This document shows, in pieces, positions 48,726 through 60,327 of a stretch of 64,000 nucleotides of DNA. The position numbers were made by a program, and so were the translations under genes. Each line of letters starts with the position of its first letter. The stretch's first letter is position 1. The notes under the pieces are model-generated. The model did not search any database, had not been told where the DNA came from, and saw nothing but the letters and a program-made list of their open reading frames with translations. Source of the DNA: Saksenaea vasiformis B4078 (Eukaryota > Mucoromycota > Mucoromycetes > Mucorales > Saksenaeaceae). Where the stretch lies: NCBI GenBank assembly GCA_000697055.1, contig JNDT01001937.1, positions 1 through 64,000 on the forward strand. The letters run 5' to 3'.

Positions 48726-49862
48726 ATGCGAAACCTTACGATACCACTGATACATTCAACAAAAACACTACTTCTATTGTGTACATTATTGTTTTATTTG
48801 GTAGCGTGCTCGTTACCTACTGCAACTCGACCAACGACGTCTGTTCCATCTACAATTATGAAAAGCTCTGAACCAACAACGCCTTTATGGCCACATCGTC
48901 AATTCCACCAGCGTAACGATGACGATGTCGACTATACTGAACGAAAGCCACAACATATTAGTACTACTACGACAGACAGAGACGGCAGGACCATCATTGT
49001 CACGACAGTTATAATTGCGCCTAGTCCTGATCCTAACAAAGTCTATCACGATATGAACAGTGGAGCGAAACAGCAACAGGGGACTCCGATTGATGATCCG
49101 AATAAAGACAGCGAAGATATTAGTCTTGAAGAGCAACTGCGAGAAGATCAGGCCGCTCTTCGCCGTATGGTTACTATCCTGTCACTTGTAGGCGGTCTAG
49201 GTGTAGTTGCTATTGTAGCAACTATTATTATTTTTGCCCGAATGCGGATTCGGAAACGAAAACAGGCGGAACGAGATATGGAAGATATGCAAGTAGAAGA
49301 TAATGTTGATGACAACGACGATGACGATGATATCACACGAGACGATAGTACAGACAACACGTTATCACGGCCGATCAACGAGGCGTCCGACGACTGCAAT
49401 CGCGATCGGGAAATTAGTGTAGAGCATGGAATACGGGCAATGCCGGCTCCATCGGCTCCACCAGCTCCAGCTTTGTCATCTATACGTTCACAACAGGTTC
49501 TTTACGAGGGCACTCCTCGTCGCCGACACATTATCTCCATGACTTCACAAACAACACCAGCACCTTCTGCACCCACAGCAAAAGAACTTGATGCAATGGA
49601 ACACGACGATGATGATTTATGCAACCATCTGTCTACTAACGGCTACGCTATCGGAAGCGGATCCAATGACCCGCCACCAAAACCGCAATGCCCTCACTGT
49701 GACCATTCACCCATTCCGGACGCACCTCCGCCAGCTTACACACCAAGCGCACCACCGTTATATGCGATGCCCATAGAAAATATTGTTCTCGAAAGTACTC
49801 TATCCTCATCATCTACATCCTCAACTCATTTACTACCACAACGACGGCACTCCCAATCATAA
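48726..49862 (+). CDS. Mid2-like single-pass surface protein (signal peptide, TM, proline-rich tail)
   Basis: Intronless, 378 residues from the ATG at 48726; an upstream in-frame ATG at 48684 would give 392. Residues 1-34 (LLLLCTLLFYLVACSLPT core) form a signal peptide. An S/T/P-rich extracellular part follows, then a transmembrane helix at about residues 158-178 (VGGLGVVAIVATIIIFA), a basic stop-transfer MRIRKRK, and a D/E-rich cytosolic region. The tail has CPHC and repeated PxAPxAP and PPPAY/PSAPPLY motifs, of which PPAY is a PPxY motif able to bind NEDD4/Rsp5-type WW domains. The layout resembles fungal stress sensors and adaptor proteins of the Mid2/Wsc kind, but I see no sequence homology. 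The gene is probable; function is inferred from layout only. Confidence 0.7.
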   Translation: MRNLTIPLIHSTKTLLLLCTLLFYLVACSLPTATRPTTSVPSTIMKSSEPTTPLWPHRQFHQRNDDDVDYTERKPQHISTTTTDRDGRTIIVTTVIIAPSPDPNKVYHDMNSGAKQQQGTPIDDPNKDSEDISLEEQLREDQAALRRMVTILSLVGGLGVVAIVATIIIFARMRIRKRKQAERDMEDMQVEDNVDDNDDDDDITRDDSTDNTLSRPINEASDDCNRDREISVEHGIRAMPAPSAPPAPALSSIRSQQVLYEGTPRRRHIISMTSQTTPAPSAPTAKELDAMEHDDDDLCNHLSTNGYAIGSGSNDPPPKPQCPHCDHSPIPDAPPPAYTPSAPPLYAMPIENIVLESTLSSSSTSSTHLLPQRRHSQS

Positions 49863-51316
49863 AACAAAAACACAAAAGAGATAACCATGGAGGATGGAAG
49901 ACATGGATGACTGGATCATTCAAGTGCGGAAAAAAAACCTGTAATTACTTATACCTCCCAAACATCCCCTTCACAAATCTATTTCAAATCTTGTTCATAG
50001 TACCATCATTCTACTCTATAGCCTGTTACATACTTTTTTGCTAAAAAAAAAAAAAACAAAAAAAAAAGACCGAAGCTCGACCTACCACACTCGAGCCTGT
50101 AGTACGTACTATAATACATCCGGGTAAGATGAATCCTCTTTAGTTTTTCCTGATGCGCAGATCAGTTACGTTGACTGGGCATTCTTATCAAATGATCTTT
50201 TGTGCTCATGCTGATGCTGCACAGCTTGCATCGATAATTATGGGTATATTCCAAATAAAACATCTTATTCTGCGGATTAGTGCAATGAATAAGTAAAACT
50301 TTCAGTCACAAATACTTGCAGAGGCTGAGTGAAAATCTCAAGACCCTACAATATTCTATTTTTAGGCCGTTTTAAGTACAATAATACGATAGACTACCAC
50401 AAATAATCAGTAGCTAATCAAAATGGTCCACCAGAATGTCATATCCATGCGGATCTACAAAGAATAAGTCGTTGCTAGGATAGAACTTTGAAAGAGCAGC
50501 ATGTGATTCATACGCACTAAGAGGAAGAAGGACAAGAAGAAGGTTATTTAGATCAGCATAAAATAACTCTAATTGTTCCATGGAAACCAACGGGATTTCT
50601 TTTACCAACACTGGCTCAGTACCAAAGAGAAAGCAAAAGCTTTGTTTACATATTCCTAGCTACTGCCTCTTTTCTCTTCAAGAGACGGATAGGTCTTCAT
50701 AAAGTCTTTATTGCTCTATTTACATCCACTTAAAAGTTGCAAGCTAGTTCTATAGCGGTAGTTCCTGATTAGCGACGCTGTTATGGGAAGTTAAGGTAAA
50801 GAAAAGAAGAATAGCCTAAGACTGTGGCGTTGGACACCTTGTTTTAAGAGCCATGACGACGATTTGCGAATAGAAGCGACCCCCTTTGCCTCCCGTTGCC
50901 ATATGAACGGAGAAGGAAAAAAGGGGGAGGTGCCCACCGTTAAACCAAACCATGAACGCTAATACCACCTCCTTCTAGTTTCTATAACTATCCATTGTAG
51001 TTCTAGTTTTTATTGCTGCGTAGTATTGTATTATATATATGCGGAGAGAAGTAGGAAGGAGAAGAATGATGACTCAGCTGCTTCATTTCAAGATAGATGA
51101 GGTATCTGCCATGGTCGACGAAATAGACACTACTGCCAGGAGAAAAAGTCCCTTTTCCGAATGGCTAAAATAACTCCATACTCCTTCTGAGTGGTCGGGG
51201 TGAGTGATCTGGGCCTTGGTCGTTGAATGACGAGAATCGCCTCCTTGACGCAAGTAAACGCATATAAATAGCAGTGCCCTCTTTCCTAGCAGCTTTTACA
51301 GCCCTTTTATCTCGAT
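49863..51316. other. Spacer with a small minus-strand orphan frame
   Basis: 1.45 kb. An A-rich run lies at 50042-50068. A minus-strand frame at 50414-50611 (66 codons, e.g. YPSNDLFFVDPHGYDILVD) is protein-like but isolated. The last 150 nt form a likely promoter of the secreted peptide gene, with a CATATAAATAG TATA-like string about 50 nt before its ATG. Confidence 0.45.
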
Positions 51317-51604
51317 ATGCATTTCCAAAAGGCCATTCTTACATTTTTCCTGATTTGTGCACTGTCTACAGTAACCACCGCTTGGCGACGCGCTGTTAGC
51401 CCTTTTGATAAACGACAAGATAGTTGCAACTTAAGCTGTGATTCAGTTGATGCGAATTGTAATGACAAATGTCAAAGATCTGGCGTGAACGACCATGGAG
51501 AGATACGATCTGTATGTTATCAGGGACGCTGTTACTGCGGTTTCCGGCCTGTAAGTTGGAAAAGCGTTATGTCACCAAGGCTCACAGGTTTTTTTTACCA
51601 GTAA
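51317..51604 (+). CDS. Secreted cysteine-rich prepropeptide, CS-alpha-beta (defensin-like) spacing
   Basis: Signal peptide MHFQKAILTFFLICALSTVT (residues 1-22 with cut near TA/W), a short propeptide ending in dibasic KR (Kex2-type site), then a mature domain of about 45 residues starting QDSC. It has seven cysteines. Taking the last six, spacing is C-x6-C-x3-C-x14-C-x4-C-x-C, the CS-alpha-beta pattern (C-x3-C paired with C-x-C) of defensins. The extra first cysteine is three residues upstream. A consensus 51-nt intron (51551-51601) directly precedes the TAA, so the spliced product ends CYCGFRP; retention adds 17 residues and reaches the same stop. A TATA-like box lies upstream. Antimicrobial or signalling roles are inference from pattern only; no activity is shown. 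Confidence 0.65.
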   Translation: MHFQKAILTFFLICALSTVTTAWRRAVSPFDKRQDSCNLSCDSVDANCNDKCQRSGVNDHGEIRSVCYQGRCYCGFRPVSWKSVMSPRLTGFFYQ

Positions 51605-53724
51605 CGACATGCTTCAGCAAGAAAAGTATACTTTTAGGAGAATCCGCTAGTCCGATTTGTCGATCATTTTGCAGTCCTCATAATAAATCATGTGGAATGA
51701 GTGTCCTTTTATGCCAATCTACAGCAAACAGACATCACTTGTGGCCCCTCTTTCTCTGCTCGCTTTGCTCTGCCTTCGGTCTTGTACGCAAGTGGAGAAA
51801 AGAGAGTGGAAGCACATCAGACCATAAGAGGATGATCTTCAATTACGGGTATCCAAGATGCTGACAACAATCCCAACCCCAAATAGAATATTCCAGAATG
51901 CAGACTGCTTGGTGTCTCAGATATCACTAGCTATATAGTCGTGGGTGGCCATTAGGATAGTTCAGCTTGATTTTGGAGTACTTGGTGCTTTTTCTCAAAA
52001 AGAATATTGGAATGCACTTCTGTAAGCCGAGAATCATCACGGTCAATAACCGAGCGGAAGTTTACTGTGCGTCTTCTTTCATGAGCCAAAAATTTGTGCA
52101 ATCAAGGGGTACTATTAACTTCCACAACTAACATTTCTTTGGAGGGGGAGCATATAGGGCAAACAAATTTTACATTGACCCGAGGGCTCAAACCTGCGCT
52201 AAGAAAGTACAGTATTAAATTGTATTGATTAGCGTAAAGACATACACAATAAACGGTAATGTGAGATCGTACCCGGAGCATAATTCACTCACTCGAGTCA
52301 ACGTAAACCTATTGGTGCGTTAGTCCATGAATTCTGTCCCTAAGCGAAGTCACCATAGTGATGCAATCCGGGGCTGCAGGACAGCCGCTTTAGAAACTTC
52401 TTTCTCTTTGCGGATGATTCCACGTTCTTTTAGGCTTTTCTGCTTATAACATCCCCGTGAATCCCGGTACTCAGTTCGGTTACGTCTCTTCTACAAGAGC
52501 ACATATGAAGGAAGACATATCGACGCAGTGATATTCAAGGCTACTTCGCCTTTCCATTTTCCTCTTCACTGCTTAACCTCACTCCGTTTTCTGTTTGCAT
52601 CTATTCATCAAACATATAGCATGATCATTGACATATGTAAGTAAGAGTGTATGCTTTCCCCTTGTGTTGTGTCACAGTTGAGTCGCGTTCTGCTATTGTC
52701 GATGTGGATCAACGTAACCACACCAATGCCTACTCTTTATCTTTAGATGTCATACCTAAATCTTGATTAGATAACCTCAACTCGGTTATATGTGCGCGCT
52801 TCTACATATGTGAAAAAAATTGTATTCTTATCAATAGTAATCTCAAATTCTTTCTCTCAATCCGGGCATTGTAAGACAGAGTCCTTTATGTAACTAAACA
52901 AGGAATCACTCTCCGGCTGTAATTACTATCTTCCTTTATATTTCGACCAAATGCCGCTTTAACGTTTTTGACGACTTGCTTTGTTGCAGCTACGTTGAAG
53001 GCTTGTCAGTGTTGCTGTAAGAAGTGATGCATCTGTGTAGAACAATACATATTGTTCTATTAACTGCATGCGCATATATATTTAGTCATTGGTGTCGTGG
53101 CATAGACGACTGGCGCAATAACTATTCCATAGAATATGCTACATAATACAAAGATTCGAGAAATTTGATTGAATGCTGCCTTCTGTAATGTAGATCTAGC
53201 ACTTGGTCCCATGGATTAAGGAAGCATTGGGTCATTACATTAATTACAGCAGTCCATCAATAACGTCAAACTCGCCCCTTTTTTTCAACTCTAAGTTACT
53301 GTTTATTGAACAACTTTTTACGCTACTCTAAATAAAATATGTGTCCATGAAGAGCAAGTTTGCACGCTAAGGAAATAATTGAATATGCGGTCCTTAGCTA
53401 ATCAATTGTCAACAAAATCATATGTTTACTTACATCAACTTGGTCCCCAGATGGATGGACGCATCATTTATTAGAGCAGCGTAAAAAATCATTCACGGTT
53501 AGTAAATGGAAGATACTTTGATGTCAGTTTACTTACCCTGAAGCTAATCAGGCTTACAGGCCTGGGCTAAGTCCGCATCCAGGTCCGCTGGGGTCAGCAT
53601 GGGTTGTTCCTGGTGACGAGGACCAGTGATAAGATTGTGTGCCGTGCAGAGGACTTGAAGCGATGCAAACGTCCGGCGAGTTTCTGCTGTGGAAGTTGGA
53701 TAACGCAGTTTGCGATAATACTTG

Positions 53725-53945
53725 CTTACCTGATGGTGAACAGGGAGCTACACCACAGCCAGGACGGTTCGGGACAGAGGTCATGCAGGCTAAATGATAG
53801 ACAAAAATACATGGATAATCCTGTATGTATCTAAATTGACATCCTTACCAGGAACGTTAAAGATAAACAGAGTCAAAGAAAAAAAAAGGAAATTCGTGCT
53901 TTCCTTTAAGTATGGTCTATTTGGGTGGAACCAGTGCTTATCTTT
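53725..53945 (-). repeat. Dispersed repeat, copy B
   Basis: On the minus strand it aligns with copy A for about 200 nt: a GGTAAGGATGTCAA string, a tract ending ATCATTTAG, the core CCTGCATGACCTCTGTCCCG, then ACCATCAG followed by GTAAGC. Splice-like borders are better preserved here than in A or C. Confidence 0.6.
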
Positions 53946-54110
53946 TTTACTGCTTTTCGATGGGACACTGGGGATCCATCACTGGAGTACCTCAATGCAA
54001 AAACGAAATCCTGTTCCAACAGGACATTTTGCTTATCTTGAGATATTTTTACTGCTTTCCGAAAGGATACCGAAAGTCCACTACTGAAGCACCTCAATGC
54101 AAGTCTCTGC
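53940..54110. repeat. Imperfect direct repeat, about 100-nt period
   Basis: A block with TTTTTACTGCTTTTCGATGG ... GGAGTACCTCAATGCAA (53947-54001) recurs as TTTTTACTGCTTTCCGAAAG ... GAAGCACCTCAATGCAA (54045-54101). Confidence 0.65.
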
Positions 54111-55127
54111 TCACCCAGGCGCAAACCATTACTTGGATTGACGCAAAATAAACCGCCTCTCCGCGTAAAGACGCATCACTTTCCAGCGCAAAATGCACTT
54201 CGGGTTGAGCGCAAAGAGGCATCTGCTTGAGGCAAACATTTATTCTAAACCCAATTACTTTCAACTTTAGTTCGCCACCTGAGGATGGAGACTATTTGGA
54301 GACCGCTGCATGACACGCCATAGTCCACTCTTAACGCCGACGATAAATTTCGCTGACTTTCACTGTCAAAATTTGAATCACATAGAAATAGAGACAAAGT
54401 GAACGAGGCAACGATATCCCAAAAATCATCCATTATGCTTGTGACGACCTCGTACGCATACTACACTTACGCTGTACAAAGTTTCTTCTTTTCGCCATTC
54501 CCTTTCTTTCGTTACCACATGTCAGATACTTGTTCATATGGCCTACTTGGATCAAATAGTACTGCAAATCGCACCATCTGATGAAATGCTGTCAAAAGGA
54601 ATGTCACATCAAAATCACTTGTCTTTTAGCAGCTTTGAGCACAGGACCGGCATCGCTTAATGTGAGGCTGTGTTACAAGGACGGCATCTTCTCCAGATCA
54701 GCGCAAATTTTAGAAATTTTCCGTGTGTACGAATTTTCAGTCATGCGAGACCAAGTCCACTTCGGGAACGATAGGATATGCAGTCGAGTCATAAAGAACC
54801 TCGAATATACCGATAAAACAATTACGCGGAAATTATTGCTTTCAAGCGATAAAAAAATACCAACATACAGAGCTAGATAGTTTTCGCTTTTAAGAATATC
54901 TACGAAACAAAGCCTTTAAGAATGTCTGTCGCATTCCTGAAAATGCATTCCCATTTTCTACTCCAAAAAGTGTGACTGACTGCGGACTTTCATAGGTCAG
55001 TCGGTCAAAAAAATTCTTGCGGATCCTTTCTTCCCCTCTCCTTTACCTCTTGTTTCGATGAACTACGTTCTTTTCATGCTATAAAATGTGGACAAAAAAA
55101 GTAGACGACACTACAGGGTGTGCAAAA

Positions 55128-55209
55128 TGCAGACTGAGAGATTCGAACTCTCGCCACTTTCGTGAATACGACCTGAACGTACCGCCTTAGACCACTCGGC
55201 CAAGTCTGC
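55128..55209 (-). tRNA. tRNA-Leu(CAG)
   Basis: An 82-nt intronless type II tRNA. The 7-bp acceptor stem GCAGACT/AGTCTGC is perfect, with discriminator A (leucine identity). The D-arm is TGGCCGAGTGGTCTAAGGC. The anticodon arm TACG-TTCAGGT-CGTA puts CAG at positions 34-36. The long variable arm is of the leucine/serine class. The T-arm is GAGAG-TTCGAAT-CTCTC. It reads CUG. Nothing else nearby; it is an isolated Pol III gene. Confidence 0.95.
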
Positions 55210-58200
55210 GCAGGTCACTGACACGTGATGTGACGGCCTTTCTCACCCGCACCAAGAACCGTAAAAGAAGGAAAAGATTGGTGTGGTGGCTCGCCTTGGT
55301 GGTAGGTACACCACATTTGGGCTTTGGTGCACAACATATGTTCATGACATGTCTGCAGTTTGGTGCACAACCTCTTGAGATAGTTCAGGCACCATAGAGT
55401 CGTTATGTACACAACCCCTGGAACTGGATGCAGGTGCCCCACGCCATTGTTCTCATCGATTATCTCCATTGTTGTTCGCATATCATTTTTGTCATTTTCT
55501 TTTCCTTCTACCCATCAACCATTATTTTTCTCACTTATCTCTTTTTCTTTTTCTATTGTTTGACCTATTATTATCTTTTTCTTCTGAGTTTTAGCCAGAG
55601 GATCACGTTCTAGATAGAGGATCGTGTCACTAGATAGTGCACGAAAAACAGTAAATGAAGGGAGCGGAGGGCAAGAAAGAAAAGAATTATTCAATTCCTC
55701 TTTCTTGATCTTTTGGATCATTCTTTTTGGATCATCTTATTTTCTCAGATTATTTTGTAGACACAATACCTTTGAACTGCCTGTCGGATTGTACATTGTC
55801 TATTAAACCATTGCGGATTATAGAAATGTAAATCACAGGAATTATCAGTATTTGCTTTGGTGACATTTTATTTCTTTGACCCCTATTGTATTTTTGATTC
55901 TCATTGTATTCTTTCGGTTTCTTTTTATGTTGTGATTCCTTTCTATTTCTCGATTCTCTTATTTCCCTCATTTTTATTATTGTACCCCTTCTTCCGATCT
56001 TTTTCTTATATTTGCATTCTATCTTTGTACGTTTTGTATCTTTGTTATCCTTTTATATATATATATATCTGTATTTTCTGATAGTTCTTGCTATTTCCGT
56101 TTTCTATCTATTTGTATTTTCCTTTCCTTTATACCTTCCTGTCACAAAGAAAAGTACCGCACGTGTCATCATTCCCGTCATTACTGCAGTTACACAAAAT
56201 TCTAAATCCGACTGACAGTAATATATAAATATGGAGGATGGTCGTGTCTCATCGGAACGTCCGAAAGTTTAGTAAATGCTGCGTGTTCGCACATCACACG
56301 TCATTTCTTTCAAACGACCCCTTCTAAATAAAATGAGTGCATCCTTTTAGAAGCGTGTGCGCTATCGTACAGCGGCGATCATTTCAATCAATCATATTTC
56401 TTCGAACATCGGCGGCCGCTCAGACGTTGCATATTTATTCGTCATCTTTTAATTCAGAAAACAATCTCATATCTACAAAACTTCTGGACATCCGCCATAC
56501 CATCGGCACTTCATCTACAGATAAACCTGGTCTATGCAGACATCTAACAAAGGACAGCTACAATCCAAAGATAATAGGATTCTGTCATGATCTTAAGCTA
56601 TCCTCCGACATCTCCTATCTTATGATTAGTGCGACAAGACAATTACGATGATTACGATTTTAGCTTAGACGCAGTGACTAGTCAGACGTCTCTGTCTCTG
56701 AACAATGGGGATTGTTATTCAGACTCAGCTAGATGACAGCTCTCCGACCTGACAATAATAATCATGGATCATCATCGATCCATGATGATTACTCAGAGCT
56801 TACGCGTCCTCTGATTACAATAAGCATTCGAACAGTATAAATAGTGCTGGTAGACATATGTAATCATCATCGTTATTTCTGAATAAACCTCTACCAAGAG
56901 TCTCAAAGTATTTCCTTATTATTTCCCCTCTTACTAATTCTTCAGCTGCCACGCCAAGGTATTTCATTTTCTTTGTCTTTTGGACTGGGTGAGGGGAGGA
57001 GATGCTAAGAAATGCAGTGTCAACGTCATTCAATAAATCCTTTCTTTTCATCTGTATGCTTTATGTTGTGAGAAATGACCACGTTGATGCCGTAATTGTA
57101 ATATTGGTAGCACACAATTCTTTTTGATCAGCGAAACAGGAGTTGCTCTACTGGGTTTGGTCATCTAGACGAATCCCTGTGGATGCTAGCTTCTTGTCCT
57201 TTTACAAGTCTATATTCCTCTATAGAGGAAACTAACGCATGGTTGATCTACTCTTCGCTGAGGTGATACGCTGCGTTTAGTGGTGTGTATGGTGGTAATG
57301 ATTTTCTGTCCGGTTTCAATTAAACTAAGGGTTACTTTGGCATGAAATCAAGTGATATGACGATATGATGATGGTGGCGATGATAGTGATGATGGCGATG
57401 ATGACGGCTGAATGTTTCATCAATATCTGCAAGATTCGACCAAGAGGGATTGATGGTTCTTTTTTTTCACAGTTGTAGCAATTAATGGTAGACAATTATC
57501 GGGCATACCGTCGAAGCGACGTTAACCAAACGTAAATAGTTTTATAAGTATGCCTCCCTTGCCATAGTTGCGTGACACCCGTCAGAGAAGAAAAAAGAAA
57601 AGGGCACAGACGGAACCATCTGTCGACGAGGCGCTGGAAGCTTTACACAGTATCTTCGATCGACGCTTGTCTGACTGTGTTGCGAAAGAGATCATTAGAA
57701 TAGCCAAAAAGAAAATCTGCAAAGGGACCACGAAAGGAGCCAAAAACCCCAAAGGATCAGACTCTCGACAAAAGGCTGCGCGGGCTCCGCAATCGTTTAG
57801 AGAAAGCCGACGGCGTACCCCGATCGTCACTTGAAGAAACTGATATTGTCTTGCAAATAGCCTCTGGAACGACCAGGAAGGCGCTTTCTCGGAGATACCG
57901 CGGAAGAGGTGAAATTGGTGGTCTTTGGAAGAGTTACGCTCTCGACCACTTTGACAGCGTTGTGGAAAGAACAAAAAAAAAAGATATTAAAAGAAAACAA
58001 TCTGCAACGGAAGCAACAGGAGAACGTTCCGAGGACGTGACTGAAGAGGAGAGATAGCTTGAGATAATCAAGAGAAGATTGTGCTGTTATAACCTAATGT
58101 TTTATTCATTGAATTTAAAGGGTATCTATACAAAATAAATCGATAGAAAATAATTTCGCCAAGTAGATAAACATCTAGTCTATCATGGCTCTGATGGATA

Positions 58201-60327
58201 GTGGCGGCAGGTAATTCGGGTCAATCGTATGCGCTTTGGATCGTATGCAGTTTTAAATAAGGTTTGTGGATGATAGAAGAGATCAGGTGCCGTTTCAGAG
58301 TGATATCGGTTTTGGATATGATTTCGAGAGCCTAATGATAGCAGCTAGAGGATTCCACTAAAACAATAAGAAAGAAAAAGAAAATGAAGTCGATATCATT
58401 GAGAAAAATAAAAATAGCAGGAGAAATTGTCTGAGAGTAACAAATGGCACTATAACGTATTCATATAAACCGACGGGATAAATCCAGCACCCTATGTTTT
58501 CATCCTAAGAAAAACGATACTTACAATTCCTAACGAACATCCCATAAACCCACTTCCTCATCCACATCCTTTATATCTACGAATCCGATCTTCGTAAGTT
58601 AATAGCAACGTTGGCCATGGGCAGTGCTATTAAAATCACCGCTGTACGATGGTGTAAATACTCTTAAAGAGGACATACCCGTTTTATTTAGAATGGTCTC
58701 TTGAAAGAGACAACATATAATGTACAAACATGCAGTAGTTACTCAATTTTCAGACATTCTGAGAGACATGACTATCCTCCAATGCAACGTTTTAATAGCT
58801 AAGCAGAGGCAGATGTCCAGAAGTTTGTAGATATGAAATCGTTTTCCGAATCAAAAGAGGACGAATAATTCAAAGAGGTTTGTGACAACAGCAAATAACG
58901 AACTGGTTCTCCACGCAAATGACGGAATAAGAAAAGGTCTGGCTTGAAGAGCGCGAATCACAAATCAAAGGAGAAGGTTTGATCTCCCAATTGCGATTAG
59001 CGGATTCCAGTAGAAGTGGCATGGTACCATTCAAGATTTTCAACCATCATACATACTGGAAATGATAAAGGAAACCGACCTGGACTAAAAAAAAGAAAAG
59101 AATTTCATACGTCCCGTTAAGCGTTAAGCACATGTCATTGTCTCAAACGTATGGCGGAGGTTGAGAAGTTTGTAGATATGACATCGTAGATGTGGTTTGT
59201 ACCGAGGAAATCTGCCAAAATGTAACGAACTGTGATAAAACCTGCGGGACTTTTTCCCATATTGCGCAATGACCTCACTCTTACCGTTTTATTCATGATG
59301 ATAACCTGTATTGCATGTTTTTCTTACCCTTCCCACTTCTTTTATTTTTTCTCATCAATCCCTAATGGAAAGAGATAAGAATACTGTGTTCCGCAAAAAA
59401 TGGGAAAAATTCGCAAGTTAGGGCAGTAAAAAGAAAAGCAGGAGAAACAAGGTAACGTAGCCGCGTGGAGCATGTTAATGACAATAAACGAAATCAATAG
59501 TGTGCAAACGGTGCTGAGAATAAGGGCATCGTGATGGAAGAAGGCATCTATGCAAGCGCCGGAAGAGAAAAGAGAAAGAAGCGAATATCTCAGGTAGATC
59601 AGACCGAATCAAATATCGAAATAACTTGTGTTATGATTTAAACAGAAGAACGTTCGTTTGCACGTTTTAAACGCGACTGTGTCAGCAAAGGCGGAAAAAA
59701 GGCTATTTCCTCCATGAAAAATACGAGAAGGATCTGATTTAAAAAACAAAAAACTCAAATACACCGGACAAATTCTGCCCGAAGTATTTTACGATTTCTG
59801 GAGTCAGAGAGTACAGTCATGTTCGATCATCAGACAAGCTCTGTCCATACCATCCTAGTCGATGAAGGAGGATGCCACTGAGAAGTTTGGGAAAGATTAT
59901 GAAACATTCAGCATCAAATCAGGCCTCGACTCGTCTCTTCGTCCCGCCTTTACAAACATTAAACAATCCTTTTTCTTAGGAGTCATACTAAATTGCTGTC
60001 CCGGAGATCAATAAGGTTTAGGGCAGTTTCGGTGGGTGTGCGGTTGTGCAAGGTGTAGCTCCAAAAAGTGCGGGTCGGATTAGGTATGGCTCCTAAGAGA
60101 TCAGGAATAAACGTGCATTGATGTTTTGGTTTCCAACACCACTAAATTGCAATGAATAAGATACTTTGTTATCCCGTTACAACGGTGCTTTATTTGTATA
60201 GCGACAGGGTTCTTGCCATTGGACCTCGTGAAAGAAGTTGGCAATGCATGTCGGGCATTTAAAACGATGACGTTTCTTTTATAAAAATGATTTGGGTCTT
60301 TGTCTCACTACTGTTCTGTTTTTAATC
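55210..60327. other. 5.1-kb gene-poor region
   Basis: T-rich, low-complexity DNA at 55.4-56.1 kb with short hydrophobic pseudo-frames, a 10-bp palindrome at 56761-56786, GATGATGG-type repeats at 57360-57405, and a possible broken gene at 57568-58057. From 58.1 to 60.3 kb only short frames appear. A 20-nt string (AGAAGTTTGTAGATATGA plus ATCG with one difference) occurs near 58820 and 59168. Confidence 0.45.
57568..58057 (+). pseudogene. Possible frameshifted gene remnant
   Basis: One plus frame reads SVDEALEALHSIFDRRLSDC and onward from 57568 but loses protein character after about 57740. The frame one base off then reads LRGLRNRLEKADGVPRSSLE ... RGEIGGLWKSYALDHFDSVV and stops at 58057. Both parts look coding, with charged amphipathic helices and few rare residues, yet they lie in different frames without an obvious intron between them. 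It could be a decayed gene or transposon-derived fragment. No family recognised. Confidence 0.3.

Larger units (their letters stand above)
51605..55127. other. 3.5-kb gene-poor region with repeats
   Basis: A second cysteine-bearing stretch follows the peptide gene at 51645-51720. Copy B of the dispersed repeat (53725-53945, minus) and a direct repeat (53940-54110) lie further on. Between 51.9 and 53.5 kb I see nothing supportable. Confidence 0.45.

Noticed and set aside
53554..53784. 76-codon minus frame as an independent gene
   Set aside because: It crosses a good splice donor at the end of repeat copy B and is best explained as part of that repeat.
55428..56215. Several hydrophobic plus-strand frames
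   Set aside because: They come from T-rich low-complexity DNA, which gives F/L/Y-rich translations in every frame.
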